34,628 nucleotides of DNA from DASRHK01 sp035650495 (GTDB lineage Bacteria; Pseudomonadota; Gammaproteobacteria; Nevskiales; Nevskiaceae): positions 1 through 34,628 of the forward strand of contig DASRHK010000139.1 in assembly GCA_035650495.1 (NCBI GenBank), written 5' to 3'. The notes beneath the pieces are model-generated. The model saw nothing but the letters and a program-made list of their open reading frames with translations, did no database searches and had not been told where the DNA came from. The position numbers were made by a program, and so were the translations under genes. Shown here in pieces: positions 15,309 through 23,135 of the stretch; the first letter of the stretch is position 1, and each line of letters begins with the position of its first letter.

Positions 15309-16451
15309 TCAACCCCAATTCGCCGCCAGCAGCCGGCGGAAGTTGCCGCCGAGGATCGCGACGATGTTGTCGTCGCTGTACTTGCGGCGGATCAGCGCTT
15401 CGGTGAGGTCGTAGACCTTCTTTGGATGATTGAAGCCGTCGGTGTCGATCTTGTCGCGGAACGCGTAGCTCGCCTTGTAGCTGCCTTTCAGCATTTTGAG
15501 GAACGGCTCGGGCTTGACGTCGTAGCCGTAGAGATCGGCGTCGCTGCCGATGCCGACGTGCTCGATGCCGACCAGCTTCTTCACGTGATCGATGTGATCG
15601 ACCATGTGCTCGATCGTCGTCGGCTCCTTGTCGCGCACGAACATGCGCACGCCGGTGATGCCCATGACGCCGCCGGCCTTCGCCATCTTCCTGATCGCTT
15701 CGTCCGTCTTGAGGCGCGGGTGATTGACGAGCTTGCGGCAGTTCGAATGCGTGATCGCGACCGGCTTGGTCGAGAGGTCGAACGCCTCGAGCGTCGTCTT
15801 CTCGCCGCAGTGCGAGACGTCGACGACCATGCCGACCTCGTTCATCTTCTTGATGATCGCCGCGCCGAAGTCGGTGATGCCGCAGTCCTCGCGCTCGGTC
15901 GAGCCGCAGCCGATCAGGTTCTGCGCATTGTAGGTGAGCTGGCTGACGCGCTGGCCGAGATCCCAGAAGGTCTTCACGTCGTCGGGCTTGTGGAAGTGCT
16001 CGGCATTCTGGATGCCGAACATCACGCCGACCTTGCCCGACGCGGTGACGCCGTCGAGGTCGGCGACGGTCGCGATGCGCTGGAAATCGTTGCGATAACG
16101 GTTGGTGAACGCGTTGAGATCGGCGAAGTAGGCCAGCGCGTCCTCGCGCGATCCGCCCATGCCGATCGAGTGATGGAACACCTTGATGCCCGAGCCGTGG
16201 AAATCGGCGAGCTCTTTCGCCGTCATGCCGTCCTTCGCATGGAACCAGCGCTCGTAATCCTCGTCGGTCATGGTCAGCACGCCGAGCATGTCGATGACGA
16301 GCGAGCGGTTGACCAGATCGATCGCGCGATTCGAATAGCGCGTGTCGTCGGCGGCGAACACGCGATACGCGTTGCGATTGATCATCGGCGCGAAGAACAG
16401 CGCGCCGGTTGCAGCCGCGCCCTTGAGCAGCCTGCGGCGGGAGAGAGCCAT
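15309..16451 (-). CDS. Tat-exported membrane-dipeptidase-like protein (peptidase M19 family)
   Basis: 380 residues with a twin-arginine signal (SRRRLLKGAAATGALFF). The M19/renal dipeptidase fold is shown by VVDVSHCGEKT and VAITHSNCRKLVNHPR (the two beta-site His ligands), then GVMGITGVRMF, EHVGIGSDADLYG and the final DNIVAILGGNFRRLL. The family's first metal motif (D-x-H-x-D) reads Asp54-Met-Leu-Gly-Val, so His and Asp are missing, and the bridging Glu position appears as IQN. It may therefore bind one metal or have a changed reaction. Typical members cleave L,D- or L,L-dipeptides. It starts 5 bases after the last of three serine hydrolase genes. It ends 2 or 57 bases before the D-aminoacylase-like gene, depending on that gene's start. 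Confidence 0.87.
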   Translation of the reverse strand: MALSRRRLLKGAAATGALFFAPMINRNAYRVFAADDTRYSNRAIDLVNRSLVIDMLGVLTMTDEDYERWFHAKDGMTAKELADFHGSGIKVFHHSIGMGGSREDALAYFADLNAFTNRYRNDFQRIATVADLDGVTASGKVGVMFGIQNAEHFHKPDDVKTFWDLGQRVSQLTYNAQNLIGCGSTEREDCGITDFGAAIIKKMNEVGMVVDVSHCGEKTTLEAFDLSTKPVAITHSNCRKLVNHPRLKTDEAIRKMAKAGGVMGITGVRMFVRDKEPTTIEHMVDHIDHVKKLVGIEHVGIGSDADLYGYDVKPEPFLKMLKGSYKASYAFRDKIDTDGFNHPKKVYDLTEALIRRKYSDDNIVAILGGNFRRLLAANWG

Positions 16452-16456
16452 GGTCG

Positions 16457-18403
16457 TTACCCGAAGTGGTAGCCGATGAGGTTGAAGAAGTTCAGCGTGA
16501 CGAGGAAGGCGACGCTCATCGCCGCGATCACCGTGTATTGCAGCTTGCCGTAGAACGTCCACGCGCTGTTGCCCCACATGCGCAGCGCGGCCCAGACGAC
16601 GAGGAGCGTGAGCGGGATCGCGATCAGCGGCAGCGCGAGCGCGACCTTGAACGTCATCGGCCAGCCGTAGGCAAGATTGTCGAGCGCGATCGCAATGCCC
16701 GCGAGCGCCGTGACGAGGAACGCGAGATCGATCAGGCCGACCAACGCCGCGAGCCCGCGCGCGCGTCGCGACGCGGGATCGAGATCGCGCTTGCGATTGC
16801 GCAGCCAGCTGACGATCGCGACGACGAAGCACAGCGTCGCGAATCCGAGCACGAACAAGTGCCACGCGCTCGTCTGGTACCAGCGCAGCTTGTACGCCGG
16901 ATGGAACTGCAGGTAGCCGACGAGATCGCTGACGTTGCCTTTCTCGTCCCGGATGAACGCGATGGTCTGGCTGTGATCGAGACGACGGAATACGTCCGGC
17001 GCGATCTCGACGTACTGATCGGCGAGCTCGTCGGCGAGCGCGAGCTTCACCACGAGCGTGTTCTGCTCGGTCGGCGTCACGATCATGTCGAGCTGCGGCG
17101 CGGCGATCTTCTCGGCGGTCGTGTACGAATGGCGGCGCACGCGATAGCGCCCGGCGTATTGCTCGGCCCGCTTCGCAAAATCGTCGGGCGGCTTCACGAC
17201 CGGAATGCGCGCCGGGAAATAGCGATCCATGAAGGCCTGGATCAGGTCATCGCGCTGCGAGAACGCCGTCGACGACGCCGACGAGTTGTAGGAGACGAAG
17301 ACGCCGACGTTCTCGTCGGGCAGTAGCCAGAGATCGGAGTGGAAGTAGGCGAGGTCGCCGCCGTGGCCGATGATGCGACGGCCGTTGATCCAGCTCTCGT
17401 AGAAGCCGAGCCCGCTGCCGTTGACGTGCGGATCGGGGCTGAACACGCGCGAGTGCATGAGCTTCGCTGTGTTCTCCTGCAGGATGCGCGCGCCGTCGAG
17501 CTCGCCGTTGTTCAGGTGCGCGATCATGAACTTCGCCATGTCGGTGGCAGTGCTCGACAGGTTCCCCGCCGGCCCGGTGTTCATCCACTCGAACTTCTGC
17601 GCCTTCGGCGCGAAGTTCTCGTAGCTGTAGCCGATCGACAGGCGATCGAAGAGATCCTTCGGCAGCGGCTGACGGAACGTCGAGGACGTCATGCGAAGCG
17701 GCGCGAAGATGTTCTTCTCGATGTATTCCTCGTACGGCATGCCCGAGAGCGTCGCGACGATGTGGCCCGCGAGCGCCGCGCCGTAATTCGAGTAGGCGGA
17801 GTGATCGCCGTGGCTGAAGTCGGTGGTCGGCGCCCAGATGCGGTGCGGCACGTGCTCCTTCAGCACTTTCGCGAGCGGCTGCAGATGCGCTTCGTCGGGC
17901 GCGTCGTCATAGCCGACGCCGCCGTCCTCGAAGCCGGCCGTGTGCGTCATCAGGTTCTTGATGGTGACCGGCTGGTCGAACGTCGACGGGATCTTGAAGT
18001 CGGTGAGGTAGTCGTTGACGTCGCCGTCGAGCCTGAGCTTGCCTTGCTCGACGAGCTGCATCACCGCCGTCCAGGTGAAGAGCTTCGAGATCGACGCGGG
18101 CTCGAACAGCGTCTTCTCCGCATCGACCGGCGTCCGCTTCGAGAGATCCGCGAAGCCGTAGCCCTTTTCGAAGTAGAGCTTGCCGTCCTTCACCACTGAG
18201 ATGGTCGCGCCGGTGATGTGCTGCGCCTGCAGATGCGCAGCCATCACACCGTCGATGAAGTGCTCGAGCTCCTCGGCGCCGCGCAGTCCGGCGTTTTCCG
18301 TGATCGGCTCCGCCGACGCGCCGGGAATCGTCGCGTACTCGAGCGATGCGGAGCTCGCCGCCGTAGAGGCGACGAGCCCGATCGCAAACGCCGCGAGCTT
18401 CAC
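16457..18403 (-). CDS. serine hydrolase (beta-lactamase class C / S12 type) with C-terminal membrane domain, paralogue 1
   Basis: 648 residues from GTG 18401-18403, which overlaps the stop of paralogue 2 by 4 bases. A signal peptide (KLAAFAIGLVASTAASSAS) is followed by the S12 catalytic domain: SISK in FEPASISKLFTW, YSN in SAYSNYG and HGG in IGHGGDLAYF. The last 150 residues hold about four membrane helices and end NFFNLIGYHFG, so the enzyme is anchored with its active domain in the periplasm. The S12 family includes D-aminopeptidases, DD-peptidases, esterases and class C beta-lactamases; context favours peptides containing D-residues. It is the most divergent of the three copies (Glu-Pro-Ala-Ser where the others have Arg-Pro-Gly-Ser). 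Confidence 0.9.
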   Translation of the reverse strand: MKLAAFAIGLVASTAASSASLEYATIPGASAEPITENAGLRGAEELEHFIDGVMAAHLQAQHITGATISVVKDGKLYFEKGYGFADLSKRTPVDAEKTLFEPASISKLFTWTAVMQLVEQGKLRLDGDVNDYLTDFKIPSTFDQPVTIKNLMTHTAGFEDGGVGYDDAPDEAHLQPLAKVLKEHVPHRIWAPTTDFSHGDHSAYSNYGAALAGHIVATLSGMPYEEYIEKNIFAPLRMTSSTFRQPLPKDLFDRLSIGYSYENFAPKAQKFEWMNTGPAGNLSSTATDMAKFMIAHLNNGELDGARILQENTAKLMHSRVFSPDPHVNGSGLGFYESWINGRRIIGHGGDLAYFHSDLWLLPDENVGVFVSYNSSASSTAFSQRDDLIQAFMDRYFPARIPVVKPPDDFAKRAEQYAGRYRVRRHSYTTAEKIAAPQLDMIVTPTEQNTLVVKLALADELADQYVEIAPDVFRRLDHSQTIAFIRDEKGNVSDLVGYLQFHPAYKLRWYQTSAWHLFVLGFATLCFVVAIVSWLRNRKRDLDPASRRARGLAALVGLIDLAFLVTALAGIAIALDNLAYGWPMTFKVALALPLIAIPLTLLVVWAALRMWGNSAWTFYGKLQYTVIAAMSVAFLVTLNFFNLIGYHFG

Positions 18404-20379
18404 GTGAACTTGTAGCCGATCAGGTTCCAGAAGTTGAGCGACCAGAGCACGAGCGCGCCCATGATCGCGATGACGTAGTACTGGAAGCGGCGCCAGCGCG
18501 TCCACGGCTCGACGCGCCACACGCGCGCCGCGAAGTAGAGCGTGCCGAGCGTGAACGGGATTGCGATCAGCGCCAGCGTCAGCGCAAGCTTGATCGTCCC
18601 GGTCCACTCGAAGCCGTCGTCTTCCATCGACGACACGGCGACGACGAGGATCGCCACGAACGCGAGATTGAGCAGACCGTTCAGCGCAGCCGTGCGGCGC
18701 GCCATGCGCGTGCCGTCGGTCGCTTGGCCATCCGCTCGCCAATGCCGCAGCGCGCTGCCGATCGCGATGAGGAAGCACAGCGCGCCGAAGCCCAGGATGA
18801 GCTGGTGCAGCGTCGGGTTCTGGTACCACTTCAGGCGATACGCGCCGATGAACGGGACGCCGAGCGGATTCTCGATGTACTGCGCCTGACCGTTCTCGTC
18901 GCCGGCGAACGCGATCATCTGATCGCCGTCGAGCTCGCGGAAGACGTCGGGCTTCACCTCGACCCACTGCGTCGACGGCTCCACGCCGCCGAAGCTCACG
19001 ATCAAGGTGTTCTTGTCGGTCGGCACCACCTTCACAGCGCCGAACAGGTTGATCACCTTCTCGATGCGCGTGTAGTTGTGGCGATTGAACGAGTAGGTGC
19101 CGGCGTAGCGCGCGACGCGGCTCTTGAAGTCGTCCGGCGCCTTCACCTGCGGCAGCTTGGCGGGGAAGTAGCGATCCATGAACGCGTGCAGCACGGAGCT
19201 GCGCATCGGGATGTGCGCGGAGGGCAGCGTGTTGTACGACATGAAGATGCCGACGTTCTCGTCGACGAGCAGCTGCATGTCGGAATGGAAGTAGCCGGTG
19301 TCGCCGCCGTGGCTGATCATCCGGTAGCCGTTGACGTAGGTCTCGTAGAAGCCGAGCGCCGAGCCGCTGATCATCGGATTGAGGCCCAGGCTGCGCTTGT
19401 GCATCAGCTTCGCGGTTTCCTCCTTGAGGATCCGCTGACCGTTGTATTCGCCGTTCTGCAGGTGCGCGATCATGAACTTCGCCATGTCGGTCGACGTCGA
19501 CGACATGCAGCCCGCGGGCGCGATGTTGTGGAAGAGCTCGAAGTCCTTCTTCTTGAACGCGCCGTTGGCGAACACGTAGCCGTTCGACATGCGGGGCGCG
19601 AGATTCGCCGGCAACGGCTCACGGAAGGTCGACGAGTCCATGCCGAGCGGCGCGTAAATGTTCCTCTCGATGTATTCGTCGAACGGCACGCCCGACACGT
19701 TCTCGACGATCAGGCCCGCGAGCGCGGCGCCCCAGTTCGAGTACGACGCCTGCGTGCCGCCGTTGAAGTCGGTCAGCGCGGGACGCACGCGATTCGGCAT
19801 GTGCTCGGCGAGGAACTTGTTCAGCGGCTCGAGCTTCTCCGGCTTCTTCACCACGATGCCGAATCCCGAATCCTCGAGCCCTTCGGTGTGCGTGAGCAGG
19901 TTGCGCACCGTGATCGGCCCGCCGAATTTCTCCGGGATCTGGAACTTGATGTACTTGTTCACGTCCGCGTCGAGATCGACCTTGCCTTGCTCGACCTGCT
20001 GCATCAGCGCGGTCCAGGTGAACAGCTTCGACGTCGAGCCGGGACGGAACAGCGTGTCTTCGGCGACGACGGGCTTTTGCGCCTCGACGTCGGCGTAGCC
20101 GTAGCCTTTCGCGAGCAGCAGCTTGCCGTCCTTCACCACCGAGATGGTCATGCCGGCGAGGTGCTGCCACTTGAGCTGATCGGCCATCACGCCGTCGAGG
20201 AACGTCTCGAGGTCCTCCTTGGTCAGCGGATGCCCCGCGCCTTTCTGCGGCTCGGGGCTCGCGCCGGGGATCCACTGATGCGGCGCGACGTCGGTGTTGA
20301 AGCCGTCGGCCGCCGCGCTGCCGGTCATCAACGACAGCGTCGTCGCGGCGACGAAAACGAAGCCTTTGACACTCCTCAT
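18400..20379 (-). CDS. serine hydrolase (S12 type) with C-terminal membrane domain, paralogue 2
   Basis: 659 residues. ATG 20377-20379 is chosen for its GGGGGAG ribosome binding site and because a signal peptide follows (SVKGFVFVAATTLSLMTGSAAA). Catalytic motifs are STSK in FRPGSTSKLFTW, YSN in ASYSNWG and HGG in ISHGGDTGYF. About four membrane helices at the end close with LNFWNLIGYKFT. The middle contains FMDRYFPAKLPQVKAPDDF, almost identical to paralogue 3. It lies 51 bases after paralogue 3 and overlaps paralogue 1 by 4 bases, as expected for tandem duplicates in one transcript. Confidence 0.9.
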   Translation of the reverse strand: MRSVKGFVFVAATTLSLMTGSAAADGFNTDVAPHQWIPGASPEPQKGAGHPLTKEDLETFLDGVMADQLKWQHLAGMTISVVKDGKLLLAKGYGYADVEAQKPVVAEDTLFRPGSTSKLFTWTALMQQVEQGKVDLDADVNKYIKFQIPEKFGGPITVRNLLTHTEGLEDSGFGIVVKKPEKLEPLNKFLAEHMPNRVRPALTDFNGGTQASYSNWGAALAGLIVENVSGVPFDEYIERNIYAPLGMDSSTFREPLPANLAPRMSNGYVFANGAFKKKDFELFHNIAPAGCMSSTSTDMAKFMIAHLQNGEYNGQRILKEETAKLMHKRSLGLNPMISGSALGFYETYVNGYRMISHGGDTGYFHSDMQLLVDENVGIFMSYNTLPSAHIPMRSSVLHAFMDRYFPAKLPQVKAPDDFKSRVARYAGTYSFNRHNYTRIEKVINLFGAVKVVPTDKNTLIVSFGGVEPSTQWVEVKPDVFRELDGDQMIAFAGDENGQAQYIENPLGVPFIGAYRLKWYQNPTLHQLILGFGALCFLIAIGSALRHWRADGQATDGTRMARRTAALNGLLNLAFVAILVVAVSSMEDDGFEWTGTIKLALTLALIAIPFTLGTLYFAARVWRVEPWTRWRRFQYYVIAIMGALVLWSLNFWNLIGYKFT

Positions 20380-20430
20380 GTCATCTCCCCCTCTTGGTTG
20401 TCGCCGCTTGGCGCGGCGATCGATCACGGA

Positions 20431-22395
20431 TCAGCCGAACCTGAAGCCCAGCAGGTTCCAGAAATTGAGCGACCACAGGAACGCCGCGCTCGACAGCGCG
20501 ATCACCGTGAACTGCGTGCGGCCGTAGCCTGTCCAGAAGCGGTTGCGCCACGCCTTGAGCGCGAACCAGAGCACCGCTGCGGTGAGCGGGATGCAGATCA
20601 GCGGCAGCCACAGCGCGGTGTGGAAGAGCCACGGCAGGCCGTAGACGATCTCGTTCATGTCGCGCAGCGACGCGATCGGCACGATCAGCCCGACGAGGAA
20701 CAGGATCTGCAGCAGGCCGAGCAGGCCGGCGATGCGGCGCGCGCGCAGCGCGCTCGGATCGCCTTCGCGATCGCGCTTCCAGTTCCTGAGCGCGGACACG
20801 AGCGCGATGATCGAGCACAGGATCGCGAGCCCGATGATGAAGTAGTGGAACGCGCCGGTCTCGAACCACTCGAGCTTGGTCGCGGCGATGAACGCAAACG
20901 GTCCGACGACGTGCGTGCGGCCGTCGGGTCCGTCGACGAACGACATCGTGGTGTCGTCGTCGACCGCGCGGAACGTGCCCGGCGCCACTTCGACGAACTG
21001 CGCGCCACCCGCGCCGAGACCGGAGACGAACAGGCGGTTCTCGTCGGCGAGCGGCACGACCTTCATGTCGCCGAACATCGCGAACATCTTCTCGACCTTG
21101 GTGTACGAATGCCGGTTCGCGCGATAGGTGCCGGCGTACTTCGCGACGTGCTGCAGGAAATCGTCGGGCGATTTCACCTGCGGCAGCTTCGCCGGGAAGT
21201 AGCGGTTCATGAACTGCTTGATCAGGTCGCCGCGGTTGTCGATCGGCAGGCTGCCGGCCGTGTTGTAGGAGACGAAGATGCCGACGTTCGCCTCGGGCAG
21301 CAGGACCATGTTGGTGTGGAAGAACAGCAGATCGCCGCCGTGACCGATCAGGCGGCGGCCGTTGACGTACTCCTCGTAGAAGCCGAGGCCCGAGCCGGCG
21401 ACGTGCGGGCTCGGGCTGAACTGCCGCGCGTGCATCAGCTTCGCGGTCTCTTCCTTGAGGATGCGCTGACCGTTGAACTCGCCGTTCTGCAGGTGCGCGA
21501 TCATGAAATTCGCCATGTCGTTCGCCGTCGCGCTCATGCAGCCGGCCGGGCCGAAGCTGTGCACCAGCTCGAAGTCGTGACCCTTGAACACGCCGCGCTC
21601 GAAGCTGTAGCCGACCGACATGTGCGGCGCCAGCTCCGCGGGCAGCGGCTCGCGGAACGTCGACGACTTCATGCCGAGCGGCTGCAGGATGTTCTTGTCG
21701 ATGTAATCGTCGAACGGCATGCCGGAGACGTTCGACACGATGAGGCCCGCGAGCGCCGCGCCCCAGTTCGAGTATGACGCGGTCGTGCCGTCGTTGAAGT
21801 CGGTGATCGCCGGCTTCACGCGGGTCGGGATGTGCAGGCCGAGCGCCTTGTCGAGCGGCACGAGGTCTTCCGGCTTGCGCGCCATCAGATAGCCGAGCGC
21901 GCCGTCCTCGAGCCCCGGCGTGTGCGTCATCAGGTTGCGCACGGTGATCGGATGATCGAACGTGCTCGGCACCTTGAACTGCGTGACGTACTGATTGACG
22001 TCGGCGTCGAGATCGATCTTGCCTTGCTCGACCTGCTGCATCACCGCGGTCCAGGTGAACAGCTTCGACGTCGAGCCCGGGCGGAACAGCGTCGTCGCCG
22101 GATCGACCGGCGTCTGCTTGTCGACGTCGGCGTAGCCGTAGCCCTTCGAGAAGAACAGCGCTCCGTCCTTCACCACCGACACGGTGATGCCGGCGATGTG
22201 GTGCTCCTTCATCTGCGCGTTGAGGATGCCGTCGAGGAACGCCTCGAGATCCTCCTTGCTCCTCAGGCCGACGCCTTCCGTGGCCGGCACGGGGCTCGCG
22301 CCGGCGATCGGCTGATAGTCGGACGCCGCGGCGGACGCGCCCGTCGCGAACGCGGCGGCAGTGCACGCGAGCAGGAACTTGCGGATCGTGTTCAT
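20431..22395 (-). CDS. serine hydrolase (S12 type) with C-terminal membrane domain, paralogue 3
   Basis: 654 residues with a signal peptide (NTIRKFLLACTAAAFATGASA). The S12 active site is Ser108-Thr-Ser-Lys111, the YSN motif is at 208-210, and HGG is at 352-354. About four membrane helices follow residue 500 and end LNFWNLLGFRFG. Ser108 would form the acyl-enzyme with Lys111 and Tyr208 as the base pair. Its ATG overlaps the stop of the outer-membrane protein gene by 4 bases (ATGA), so translation is probably coupled. It is the first of the three copies in the transcript. Possible activities are D-aminopeptidase, DD-carboxypeptidase or esterase; sequence alone does not decide. Confidence 0.9.
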   Translation of the reverse strand: MNTIRKFLLACTAAAFATGASAAASDYQPIAGASPVPATEGVGLRSKEDLEAFLDGILNAQMKEHHIAGITVSVVKDGALFFSKGYGYADVDKQTPVDPATTLFRPGSTSKLFTWTAVMQQVEQGKIDLDADVNQYVTQFKVPSTFDHPITVRNLMTHTPGLEDGALGYLMARKPEDLVPLDKALGLHIPTRVKPAITDFNDGTTASYSNWGAALAGLIVSNVSGMPFDDYIDKNILQPLGMKSSTFREPLPAELAPHMSVGYSFERGVFKGHDFELVHSFGPAGCMSATANDMANFMIAHLQNGEFNGQRILKEETAKLMHARQFSPSPHVAGSGLGFYEEYVNGRRLIGHGGDLLFFHTNMVLLPEANVGIFVSYNTAGSLPIDNRGDLIKQFMNRYFPAKLPQVKSPDDFLQHVAKYAGTYRANRHSYTKVEKMFAMFGDMKVVPLADENRLFVSGLGAGGAQFVEVAPGTFRAVDDDTTMSFVDGPDGRTHVVGPFAFIAATKLEWFETGAFHYFIIGLAILCSIIALVSALRNWKRDREGDPSALRARRIAGLLGLLQILFLVGLIVPIASLRDMNEIVYGLPWLFHTALWLPLICIPLTAAVLWFALKAWRNRFWTGYGRTQFTVIALSSAAFLWSLNFWNLLGFRFG

Positions 22396-23135
22396 GGGGG
22401 TACCGGTTGTGCGGAAGCGCCTGATTCTGACGGCGCGGAAGGACTGGCTCCGGCCGCAGGTTGAACGGTCGGATCCTGCGGTTGAGCGGTCGATTCGGCG
22501 GGCTGGGGCGCCGGCGAAACCGGCGGCACGACTTGCGGCAGCGGCGGTGATGGCGGCGGCGGTGGCGGCGACGACAGCGGGATCTGGAAGCCGGCGCTGA
22601 AGATCCAGTCGCGGTAGTACGACGGCTGGCCTTCCTCGCGCGGCGGCATCTGGAAATCGCCGCGCGTGCGGATCTCGAAACGCAGGTTGAGCTTGCGCTC
22701 GGCGATCAGGATCGGATGGCGATAGCCGAAGCCGAGGTCGCCGATGATGCCGCTGCCGGTCTTGAAGTGCAGCGCCGGCAAATTGGTCTCGGAAACGGCG
22801 CCGATGGCGAACACGCCGTAGAGCCGCGACAGGATCTCCTCGTCGGCGAACGGGCCGTAGATCAGCGCGATCTGGCCGCCGGCGAGCTGCGCGTTGTACT
22901 TCTTCATCGTCGTGAAGATGCCGGCGACTTCGATCGAAGCGACCTTGCCGTGATGACCGAACGCGAGCGTCACGCCCTTGCCGTTGCCGACGCCGCGCTG
23001 ATCGTCCATGTTGGTCAGGCCGAACGACGACGCCACGTACCAGCCCGGTGTCTGCGGATCGTTCTTCGCCGGCTCGCTGGCAAGCGCGGGCGCCGCGACG
23101 GCGAGGGCAGCCAGCGTCCAGAGCGCGCGCTTCAC
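22392..23135 (-). CDS. predicted outer-membrane beta-barrel-like protein with proline-rich C-terminus, unknown function
   Basis: 247 residues from GTG 23133-23135, which overlaps the TonB receptor stop by 4 bases. A signal peptide (VKRALWTLAALAVAAPALAS) is followed by alternating short beta-like stretches (WYVASSFGLTNM, GVTLAFGHHG, IGDLGFGYRHP, LNLRFEIRTRGDF, IFSAGFQIPL), like a small 8-stranded barrel. After residue 185 comes a tail of about 60 residues dominated by Pro, Ala, Ser and Gln. A barrel would normally end at an aromatic residue, so the tail is an addition that may cross or contact the cell wall. The lysine/arginine content is low in the tail. Its place between the TonB receptor and the serine hydrolases suggests a helper in uptake or substrate handling. 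I do not recognise a named family. Confidence 0.7.
   Translation of the reverse strand: MKRALWTLAALAVAAPALASEPAKNDPQTPGWYVASSFGLTNMDDQRGVGNGKGVTLAFGHHGKVASIEVAGIFTTMKKYNAQLAGGQIALIYGPFADEEILSRLYGVFAIGAVSETNLPALHFKTGSGIIGDLGFGYRHPILIAERKLNLRFEIRTRGDFQMPPREEGQPSYYRDWIFSAGFQIPLSSPPPPPPSPPLPQVVPPVSPAPQPAESTAQPQDPTVQPAAGASPSAPSESGASAQPVPP

Noticed and set aside
18724..21777. 1017-residue plus-strand frame opposite the serine hydrolases
   Set aside because: Arg/His/Ala-rich mirror of three well-supported genes; its repeats reflect the paralogues on the other strand.
20381..22366. 661-residue minus-strand frame overlapping paralogue 3
   Set aside because: Shadow in another frame of the same strand, without signal peptide, motifs or a ribosome binding site.
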